5,307 nt of DNA from Candidatus Nitrosopumilus sp. Lineage in GTDB: Archaea > Thermoproteota > Nitrososphaeria > Nitrososphaerales > Nitrosopumilaceae. A model generated the notes under the pieces. The model made no database searches and was not told where the DNA came from. It was given only the letters and a program-made list of their open reading frames with translations. The stretch lies in assembly GCA_030637455.1 (NCBI GenBank), contig DAOWGL010000026.1:1-5307 (forward strand), read 5' to 3'. Below, one piece after another: positions 1 to 4,209 of this stretch; within the stretch, counting starts at the first letter, position 1; the number at the start of each line of letters is the position of its first letter. A program made the translations under genes and the position numbers.

Positions 1-114
1 GTGATTTAGTGTAGTTTCATTTACTTCAATCATGTGGAAGAGACTGTGCAATACTTCCCCCTTTGTAAGAGTTCTATCACATGATTTTTGCAGTAATGTT
101 TCGACCCAATCCAT
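1..114 (-). CDS. hypothetical protein, 5' part only
   Basis: This is an open minus-strand reading frame that begins with ATG at 114-112 and runs off the left edge of the window; 38 residues are visible, starting MDWVETLLQKSCDRTL. I do not recognise the family. The visible part is soluble-looking and mixed in charge, with a likely amphipathic helix (WVETLLQKS) and no signal peptide or membrane segment. The start is supported by a TATA-like box centred 22-23 nt upstream, as expected for a leaderless archaeal transcript. The frame stays open for about 20 codons upstream of this ATG, back to a TAG at 177-175, with plausible protein sequence (GADIRIIFTNH) but no normal start codon, so a longer or decayed N-terminus cannot be excluded. 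It lies 88 bp downstream of the zinc-finger gene on the same strand and probably has its own promoter. Confidence 0.5.
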   Translation of the reverse strand, partial: MDWVETLLQKSCDRTLTKGEVLHSLFHMIEVNETTLNH

Positions 115-133
115 ATGATTTGTAAAAATAATT

Positions 134-139
134 CTTATA
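134..139 (-). promoter_or_regulatory. TATA-like box for the gene at 1-114
   Basis: On the minus strand this reads TATAAG within ATATAAGAAT. It is centred about 22-23 nt upstream of the ATG at 114, the usual position for a leaderless archaeal promoter. Confidence 0.4.
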
Positions 140-202
140 TCTGCTCCAGAATTTGAAATATTCTGACCTTTGCTCTATTTTTTTTAGTCTAGGTTGGAGT
201 AT

Positions 203-334
203 CTATTTTTTAGATGCCTGTTTTTTTCTTTCCATGATTTCTTTATTTCTTTCATTATCTGAATGAACTTCAACATGGTCGTATAGCTCTTCTTTTGAAT
301 CAAACAATTGTTCGCAATAGTAGCACTGGTGCAT
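203..334 (-). CDS. small C2H2 zinc-finger protein
   Basis: This encodes a 43-residue protein, MHQCYYCEQLFDSKEELYDH and onward. It contains one textbook C2H2 finger: C4-x2-C7-x12-H20-x3-H24, with the conserved aromatic F11 and hydrophobic L17 of the finger core. A highly charged tail rich in Lys, Arg and Glu (residues 25-43) follows. Single-finger proteins like this are known from archaea, where they are presumed to bind nucleic acid or protein; the actual target cannot be read from sequence. The ATG at 334 was chosen because a TATA-like box lies about 26 nt upstream. An in-frame GTG at 349 would add five residues (VCKLA). The frame is open further upstream to a stop (residues EKEFIRD), and an out-of-frame ATG at 374 would join it if one A of an AAAA run were removed, so the true N-terminus is uncertain. 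The finger itself is certain. Confidence 0.8.
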   Translation of the reverse strand: MHQCYYCEQLFDSKEELYDHVEVHSDNERNKEIMERKKQASKK

Positions 335-356
335 TGCTAATTTACACACATCTCTG

Positions 357-362
357 ATAAAT
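357..362 (-). promoter_or_regulatory. weak TATA-like box for the zinc-finger gene
   Basis: The minus strand reads ATTTAT within GAATTTATCA, centred about 26 nt before the ATG at 334. The match is weak in such AT-rich DNA, but the spacing fits. Confidence 0.3.
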
Positions 363-429
363 TCCTTTTCCCATTAAATCCCTAATTCCATGTCGAAAAT
401 ACCTGATCATATTAAAAATTAATGAATTT

Positions 430-442
430 AAAAAATAAAAAA
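430..442 (-). terminator. T-tract terminator after the 81-residue protein gene
   Basis: Just downstream of the stop at 459 the minus strand carries two runs of T (ATTTTTTATTTTTT). Archaeal RNA polymerase stops at such U-rich tracts without needing a hairpin. No stem-loop is visible. The remaining sequence between here and the zinc-finger gene (335-458) holds only that gene's weak promoter. Confidence 0.5.
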
Positions 443-458
443 TATGTTTTAGGTTTTA

Positions 459-704
459 TTACTTACCTTCGTTCATTGCTCTTGTTTCTGCGGCTCTTTC
501 AGCGAATGGATCTTCATGCCATTGTTCCTTATTCAAATCAGCGCCCAAAACTCCTGTTTTTGGAAGTAAACCTTGTTCTGCTGCTTGAGATAAAACAGCG
601 TCTTCAGGAATGTAGTTTTTTTGGTTTTCAGTACCGTAAGCAATTGCTGCACCCATTGCTATAACCCCTACTGCAATTCCAACATATAACATTGCATTTT
701 TCAT
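459..704 (-). CDS. single-pass membrane-anchored protein, 81 aa
   Basis: This is a small protein starting MKNAMLYVGIAVGVIAMGAA. Residues about 5-24 form one strongly hydrophobic, glycine- and alanine-rich helix that acts as either an uncleaved membrane anchor or a signal peptide. A polar domain of about 57 residues (from GTENQKNYIPEDAV) follows, ending in a charged tail EDPFAERAAETRAMNEGK. With one positive charge before the helix, the polar part is probably outside the cell. I do not recognise the family. The reading frame is open back to an ATG at 737, but a TATAAA box at 724-729 lies inside that extension. A transcript from it would start at about the ATG at 704, so the shorter start is preferred. 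A 23-bp dyad at 743-765 sits directly upstream of the promoter and may control it. The gene follows the GIY-YIG gene on the same strand. Confidence 0.75.
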   Translation of the reverse strand: MKNAMLYVGIAVGVIAMGAAIAYGTENQKNYIPEDAVLSQAAEQGLLPKTGVLGADLNKEQWHEDPFAERAAETRAMNEGK

Positions 705-723
705 GTATACATAATTGACAGTT

Positions 724-729
724 TTTATA
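724..729 (-). promoter_or_regulatory. TATA box for the 81-residue membrane protein
   Basis: A clear TATAAA (in ATATAAAAAC) on the minus strand is centred 22-23 nt upstream of the ATG at 704. It is one of the two best TATA boxes in the window, and it decides the start of this gene. Confidence 0.6.
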
Positions 730-742
730 TTAATCAAGTAAG

Positions 743-765
743 ATTACATTGCAATGCAGTGTAAT
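743..765. promoter_or_regulatory. 23-bp dyad, possible operator
   Basis: The arms are ATTACA and TGTAAT, with an inner TGCA-A-TGCA core. Ten of eleven symmetric pairs match; the only exception (749/759) is a T-G pair. It lies between the GIY-YIG stop (769) and the TATA box at 724-729, about 39-61 nt upstream of the expected transcription start of the 81-residue protein. Its length and TTACA...TGTAA half-sites fit binding by a dimeric helix-turn-helix regulator. It could instead act as an RNA hairpin after the GIY-YIG stop codon, though no U-tract follows. Confidence 0.5.
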
Positions 766-768
766 TAT

Positions 769-1086
769 TCAAGGTGTTTCTATCTTGATTTCTGCATTAC
801 AAGCAGGGATATTCCCAGTCTGATTTTTAAAATCTTCAATTAATTGTAGTTGCATCTCTTTTGGATTGTCTGCAAAGACTCTCTGATAGAATGATGTTTT
901 TTGTTTGCATTCATCTCCCCCAAATTCTGTATCTACATATTTTGCAAATTCTACCGCTAGACTGTCTGTTTCTCCAATGAATATTGGATCTCGTTTTCTG
1001 TTATACAAAACATACACTCCAGGATTTGCTTTTACATATTGGGAGCTATCTGTCCACACTCTCATTTTATCATCTAATAATTCCAT
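769..1086 (-). CDS. stand-alone GIY-YIG-like domain protein
   Basis: This 105-residue protein is little more than one domain. Residues 22-43 (PGVYVLYNRKRDPIFIGETD) match the GIY-YIG nuclease core seen in UvrC and homing endonucleases: G23-V-Y25 stands for GIY and F36-I-G38 for YIG, with 10 residues between Y25 and F36. The end of the domain (LIEDFKNQTGNIPACN, 82-97) resembles the family's closing Glu...Pro...Asn region. The active site looks weakened: the second Tyr is Phe, and the helix after YIG (SLAVEFAKYVD) has no catalytic Arg where nucleases have L-x-x-R. It may therefore bind DNA or structure rather than cut it; this is inference. The ATG at 1086 has a TTTAATA box 26 nt upstream. M8 is an alternative start. 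It is transcribed away from the XPD-type helicase across a shared 99-bp promoter region, so a repair-related role is possible. Confidence 0.75.
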   Translation of the reverse strand: MELLDDKMRVWTDSSQYVKANPGVYVLYNRKRDPIFIGETDSLAVEFAKYVDTEFGGDECKQKTSFYQRVFADNPKEMQLQLIEDFKNQTGNIPACNAEIKIETP

Positions 1087-1108
1087 GATCTAACCTAGTG
1101 ACAGTATC

Positions 1109-1115
1109 TATTAAA
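1109..1115 (-). promoter_or_regulatory. TATA-like box for the GIY-YIG gene
   Basis: The minus strand reads TTTAATA, centred 26 nt upstream of the ATG at 1086, giving a leaderless start. Confidence 0.5.
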
Positions 1116-1154
1116 CTAGATTACAACATCTATGATACTCCAATAACCCTTATG

Positions 1155-1163
1155 CTTTTAATA
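1155..1163 (+). promoter_or_regulatory. TATA-like box for the helicase gene
   Basis: CTTTTAATA on the plus strand is centred about 26-27 nt before the CTG at 1186. It matters because it points to transcription starting at about that CTG, downstream of the out-of-frame ATGs at 1152 and 1178. Confidence 0.45.
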
Positions 1164-1185
1164 CTGAGCAAAAAAAGATGTAATC

Positions 1186-2865
1186 CTGTCATTATTAGAA
1201 AAATTCCCAGATCATTTCACCCCTAGGGAAATCCAAAAAGAGATCATTTCCCAAATAGATGAAAAATTAAAATCAGGATTCAAAAAAATCATTCTGTGTG
1301 CTCCTACAGGTGTAGGAAAATCTCTTGTTGGTGCAACCATTTCAAATTATTTTGAAAGTTCATTTACCGTAACTGCATCAAAACATCTTCAAGATCAATA
1401 TATCAAAGATATTCCATTTCTAAAACCTGTAAAAGGCAAACAAAACTTTCCATGTCTCAAACTCATGGAATCTGAAAAAGTTGACAATGATAGAAGGGCT
1501 ATGAGATGGGGTTTGACCTGTGACAAAGGTGAATGTCAGGAAAGAGTTTCAAAAAATGGTAAGGAAGTTTTTGAGGTATGTAAATTCAAGCCTACAATAA
1601 AACAGGTAGAAGATAACACCACTGATACAAAATCCTGCCACTATTACATGCAAAAATATGATGCACTAGTTTCCAATCATTCTCTCTGGAATTACCACGC
1701 ATTTTTTACAATTATGAAATTCAACAAAAAACTCTTTGAAGACTATCTTGATAGAAAACTAACAGTTTTTGATGAGGCTCATAAAATTGAAGATCAAATA
1801 ATTCAATTTGTTGGGTTTGATATTTTTGCAGGACAAGTTGATGAATGTAATCTAAATTCAGAAAAATATGATTTCACGGATTTAGATTCTATGATTCAGT
1901 TAACTGATGATATGGCATTTTCATATGCTAAAAAAATCAAAGATATTAAAGAAAGTGCAGCTTTTCAAAATGATCCCGATTATGAATTGCTTACGGGATT
2001 AGAAAGAAGACATGATAGGTCTGCACAAGCTAAAATTGACATCATGACTGACAAGGATAATTTTGTTGTAAATGATCCTCTTAAGGATTTGAATGGAAAC
2101 TTTAGAACAATTTCTGTAAAACCTATCGATGTTTCAAAGTTTGCAAATTCTTTTTTTGAAACAGAATATCAATTATTCATGTCTGCAACAATCGACAAAA
2201 ATAGTTTCTGTGAAAACATGGGGTTGGTAAAAGATGATGTTGCATTTGTCGATACTCCAAAATCTCCATTTCCAATTGAACATAGAAGTATAGATCTTCT
2301 AAACATTAAGAGACTCAGCTATGGTTCTACTGAAGAAGATGAACTTGAAGTGATCAAAACAATTGATAGAATAATGGATGAGCATTCAAACGAACGTGGC
2401 TTAATCCTTACATCATCAATACCTAGATGTCAAAAAATTATTCGCCATCTTTCTCCAAAAAATACCCAAAGAATTAGACTTTGTCATAGTAAAAATAAGG
2501 ATGGCAAAACTCAGGATGAGGTCATTTCAGAACATGCAACTGATCCTACAGGTGTTTTACTATCTTCTTCTTTATGGGAAGGTGTTGATTTGAAAGATGA
2601 TTTATCTAGGTTTCAAATAATTGCCAAAGTTCCATATCCCAATTATACCGAAAAAAGAACAAAGGCCAAAATGAGCAAATTTCCATCATGGTACACTTCA
2701 CAAACTTTAACAAAAATTCTACAAGGCTTTGGTCGTTCAATCCGAAGTGATGATGACTGGGCAAAAACATATGTCTTGGATACTGCTGTGAATAATGTAT
2801 TTTTCAAGGGTCAACCGATGATTCCAAAGGCATACTATGATGTTTTAGGAATGGATGAAGTTTAA
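1186..2865 (+). CDS. xpd: XPD/Rad3-family DNA helicase (Fe-S, SF2)
   Basis: This is an ATP-driven DNA helicase of the XPD/DinG group, whose members unwind DNA 5' to 3' in nucleotide excision repair and related processes. From CTG 1186 it is 559 residues, normal for archaeal XPD. In order: a Q-like motif (FTPREIQ, 11-17); Walker A (APTGVGKS, 39-46, K45); the Fe-S region with cysteines at 90, 112, 117, 132 and 151, of which 90, 112, 117 and 151 best fit the four ligands; DEAH box 196-199; an arch-like insert; SAT motif 333-335 (MSAT); motif V (SLWEGVD, 462-468); and motif VI (QGFGRSIR, 513-520, R517 and R520). The Walker A and first cysteine lie upstream of the first in-frame ATG (1465), so that ATG cannot be the real start. 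No ATG, GTG or TTG occurs in frame after the TGA at 1165. A CTG at 1186, 26 nt from a TATA-like box, gives MSLLEKFPDHFTPR if read as Met. The alternative is an indel in the A7 run at 1170-1176. The function is firm; the start is not. Confidence 0.92.
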   Translation: MSLLEKFPDHFTPREIQKEIISQIDEKLKSGFKKIILCAPTGVGKSLVGATISNYFESSFTVTASKHLQDQYIKDIPFLKPVKGKQNFPCLKLMESEKVDNDRRAMRWGLTCDKGECQERVSKNGKEVFEVCKFKPTIKQVEDNTTDTKSCHYYMQKYDALVSNHSLWNYHAFFTIMKFNKKLFEDYLDRKLTVFDEAHKIEDQIIQFVGFDIFAGQVDECNLNSEKYDFTDLDSMIQLTDDMAFSYAKKIKDIKESAAFQNDPDYELLTGLERRHDRSAQAKIDIMTDKDNFVVNDPLKDLNGNFRTISVKPIDVSKFANSFFETEYQLFMSATIDKNSFCENMGLVKDDVAFVDTPKSPFPIEHRSIDLLNIKRLSYGSTEEDELEVIKTIDRIMDEHSNERGLILTSSIPRCQKIIRHLSPKNTQRIRLCHSKNKDGKTQDEVISEHATDPTGVLLSSSLWEGVDLKDDLSRFQIIAKVPYPNYTEKRTKAKMSKFPSWYTSQTLTKILQGFGRSIRSDDDWAKTYVLDTAVNNVFFKGQPMIPKAYYDVLGMDEV

Positions 2866-2885
2866 TTTTTCAATTATTTTCTTTC
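2866..2885 (+). terminator. T-rich terminator after the helicase gene
   Basis: The helicase stop is followed at once by a T-rich stretch (TTTTTCAATTATTTTCTTTC) that fits hairpin-free archaeal termination. It overlaps the last codons of the convergent zinc-ribbon gene. Confidence 0.45.
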
Positions 2886-3071
2886 TGCACATGCACATTT
2901 GACATAAACCATTTTGAATTCTCCATCTGATTTTATGTTATGTGCCATTGGCTTTCTACATTGCTGGCATTCTGTAAATCCAAAATATTCATCAACTTTG
3001 ATCATTTTATAATCCCATGATTTTTTTTCCTCATTCCAAAATACTGAGTTTATTTCAGATGGCCCTTCCAT
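2874..3071 (-). CDS. small zinc-ribbon-like protein, 65 aa
   Basis: Four cysteines form a likely zinc site: C35-x2-C38 (ECQQCRKPMAH) and C59-x-C61 (VKCACAERK), 20 residues apart. The N-terminal half is polar with aromatic residues (SVFWNEEKKSWDYKMIKVDEY) and looks like a small beta domain. I do not recognise a named family. Such zinc ribbons often bind nucleic acids or serve as protein-interaction modules, but nothing here fixes the role. The gene converges on the helicase with 8 bp between stops, and starts 34 bp after the stop of the membrane-protein gene at 3106-3318. It may be co-transcribed with that gene or use a weak AATTAATT box about 28 nt upstream. The ATG at 3071 is the only plausible start. 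Confidence 0.7.
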   Translation of the reverse strand: MEGPSEINSVFWNEEKKSWDYKMIKVDEYFGFTECQQCRKPMAHNIKSDGEFKMVYVKCACAERK

Positions 3072-3105
3072 GAATAATGATGAAAGTTGTTTACTAATTA
3101 ATTTT

Positions 3106-3318
3106 CTATTTGTTTAGATTTTTAAAATCAAGACATTTTTGATCAAATTCATTGAGATATTTTTTAGCGTTAATGTTTGCATCCATTATGTATAATTCAC
3201 AAGTTTCTGAATCAATTGTCTGACGGGAATTACTATTGTTAGTCATTACTTGTAATGCAAGAATACTCACTAGGGCAATTATTATTATTATTGCAAATTT
3301 ACTAGAGTAAATGTCCAT
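3106..3318 (-). CDS. single-pass membrane protein, 70 aa
   Basis: Residues 8-25 (FAIIIIIALVSILALQVM) are a strong transmembrane helix after a short N-terminus with one lysine. About 45 polar residues follow and are probably outside the cell. Two cysteines in the polar part (C40 and C62) could form a disulfide, which would fit an extracytoplasmic domain. No family is recognised. The ATG at 3318 has both a TTTAA-type box about 27 nt upstream and a purine-rich GAGAGGA five or so bases before it, so it may be leaderless or use a Shine-Dalgarno-like site. It lies upstream of the zinc-ribbon gene on the same strand and is divergent from the mini zinc ribbon at 3427. Confidence 0.65.
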   Translation of the reverse strand: MDIYSSKFAIIIIIALVSILALQVMTNNSNSRQTIDSETCELYIMDANINAKKYLNEFDQKCLDFKNLNK

Positions 3319-3342
3319 AAATCCTCTCTATTCATTTTGAAC

Positions 3343-3348
3343 TTAAAT
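3343..3348 (-). promoter_or_regulatory. TATA-like box for the 70-residue membrane protein
   Basis: The minus strand reads ATTTAA within GATTTAAGTT, centred about 27 nt upstream of the ATG at 3318. Confidence 0.4.
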
Positions 3349-3397
3349 CTAATCATTTAAAATCTAAATTATTTCTTTTATTGGTGATTGTAAGGGG

Positions 3398-3406
3398 TTT
3401 TTATGA
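3398..3406 (+). promoter_or_regulatory. TATA-like box for the mini zinc ribbon
   Basis: TTTTTATGA is centred about 25 nt before the GTG at 3427. It includes the upstream ATG at 3403, so if this is the true promoter that ATG is not in the message and GTG is the start. Confidence 0.35.
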
Positions 3407-3426
3407 TACGCTTTAGTCTGTACTGT

Positions 3427-3528
3427 GTGACAGATATCGTCGTTTGTACAAATTGTGGTTTATCATATTCTACAAAAGAAAATGATCTTTGCAGTCATTG
3501 CAACTTTACTAACAAACCACGCAATTGA
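3427..3528 (+). CDS. mini zinc-ribbon protein, 33 aa
   Basis: This is a very short frame encoding VTDIVVCTNCGLSYSTKEND and onward. It has two zinc knuckles, C-x2-C (CTNC) and C-x2-C (CSHC), 11 residues apart, the layout of a rubredoxin-like zinc ribbon, with the typical glycine after the first pair. The four evenly placed cysteines in such a short frame argue that it is a real gene. Zinc binding is very likely; the partner or target is unknown. The start is open: GTG 3427 (33 residues) fits a TATA-like box about 25 nt upstream, whereas ATG 3403 (41 residues, prefix MIRFSLYC) has a purine-rich AAGGGG six bases before it and another weak AT-rich box upstream. I prefer GTG because the eight-residue extension would overlap the promoter. 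It is divergent from the 70-residue membrane protein. Confidence 0.65.
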   Translation: MTDIVVCTNCGLSYSTKENDLCSHCNFTNKPRN

Positions 3529-3567
3529 TTTTTGATCTCTCATCTTGTGTCTGATTATCTGATTTTC

Positions 3568-3573
3568 TATAAA
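3568..3573 (+). promoter_or_regulatory. TATA box upstream of the four-helix membrane protein
   Basis: TATAAA lies in TCTATAAAATG. Transcription would start near 3596, leaving a leader of about 33 nt before the ATG at 3630. A weaker CATATT at 3602-3607 would instead give a leaderless message. Confidence 0.4.
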
Positions 3574-3629
3574 ATGCCAAAATTATTTACACCTCATACT
3601 TCATATTCGCACTTTCTAGAACTTTTTCA

Positions 3630-4019
3630 ATGACACAAATACCAAAGGGCATTGCAATTATCGCAAGTTTACACGCGTTTAGTTCTTTGTTCTTACTAGT
3701 TCATGTATTGATTAGTATTCCATTTGTCATTGCCACATTCTTCAGTGATGCCGGTTTAGGTTTCTTGGCAACATTTGAGACCTTCTGGGATTGGATTATG
3801 GTCGGTATTCACGCATCTATCGCAGCATCATTAATTGCTAGAAAGAGCGGTGCAAGAATATTCGTCATTGTTATGGCAAGTGTTGGATTGATCTTTGCAA
3901 TTATCAACATTCTATCTGGAAATATGTTTGCAATATTTTCATTGATTATGAGTGCAGTTGTAATTGGATACATGAAAAAAGACCATGTTAAAGCATGGTT
4001 AAATGACACAACTCTGTAA
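3630..4019 (+). CDS. four-helix integral membrane protein, 129 aa
   Basis: The protein is hydrophobic almost throughout, with segments at about residues 8-38 (long, possibly tilted or kinked), 52-70, 76-96 and 98-115, joined by short loops. A positively charged loop (ARKSGAR, 70-76) and C-terminal tail (YMKKDHVKAW, 114-123) suggest that both lie in the cytoplasm. The opening IPKGIAIIASLHAF and the ending GYMKKDHVKAW recall small archaeal and bacterial membrane proteins that begin with a Pro-x-Gly-hydrophobic run and end in a K/R-P/D-x-V-K-x-[FW] tail, but I cannot name a family and assign no function. No channel, transporter or enzyme motif is visible. The ATG at 3630 is the first good start; no Shine-Dalgarno site precedes it. 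It is convergent with ilvD. Confidence 0.75.
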   Translation: MTQIPKGIAIIASLHAFSSLFLLVHVLISIPFVIATFFSDAGLGFLATFETFWDWIMVGIHASIAASLIARKSGARIFVIVMASVGLIFAIINILSGNMFAIFSLIMSAVVIGYMKKDHVKAWLNDTTL

Positions 4020-4022
4020 TCA

Positions 4023-4053
4023 TTTTTTATTTTATTTTTTTAACTTGTTTTTT
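4023..4053 (+). terminator. T-tract terminator after the four-helix protein gene
   Basis: Starting four bases after the stop codon are several T runs (T6, T3, T7 and T6), a strong hairpin-free archaeal terminator on the plus strand. Confidence 0.6.
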
Positions 4054-4170
4054 GCCACATGTCAAATTAAATTGCAGCAAAATAGTTGTTAGAGAAAATC
4101 TGTAGTAGACAACAGTAATTCGATAAGCATAAGTTGATTTCTTTTTCCTGTTATCTCTGATGAATATCTG

Positions 4171-4182
4171 AGATCGCGATCT
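4171..4182. repeat. 12-bp perfect palindrome AGATCGCGATCT
   Basis: This perfect palindrome lies in the 190-bp gap between the convergent membrane-protein and ilvD genes. It has no spacer, so it is more likely a protein-binding DNA site than an RNA hairpin. It overlaps by one base a TATAAA (4182-4187) on the plus strand, which points towards the 3' end of ilvD. Nothing else gene-like was found in 4054-4209. Confidence 0.4.
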
Positions 4183-4209
4183 ATAAAGCTTGTGGATGAG
4201 TTGTTCTTT

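Noticed and set aside
390..422. Plus-strand 10-codon frame MSKIPDHIKN
   Set aside because: It is too short, with no convincing promoter or motif; frames this short are common by chance.
422..664. Plus-strand open frame opposite the 81-residue membrane protein
   Set aside because: It is antisense to a gene with a clear promoter and membrane helix; its sequence is low-complexity and Leu-rich, a shadow of the real gene.
1152..1226. 24-codon frame MLLILSKKRCNPV... at the helicase promoter
   Set aside because: It overlaps the TATA-like box and has no protein-like features; it matters only as the possible alternative start discussed under the helicase.
3574..3633. A 19-codon frame (MPKLFTPHTSYSHFLELFQ) whose TGA overlaps the ATG of the four-helix protein as ATGA
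   Set aside because: Its ATG overlaps the TATAAA box that most likely drives the gene, so it would not be transcribed; there is no ribosome site and no recognisable pattern. The overlap is probably chance.
3809..4009. Minus-strand open frame opposite the four-helix membrane protein
   Set aside because: It is a mirror of a real gene; its hydrophobic runs come from the complementary codons.
4086..4115. Weak inverted repeat GTTGT...ACAAC downstream of the four-helix protein gene
   Set aside because: It has only five pairs and a long loop, as expected by chance; there is no evidence for a structured RNA.
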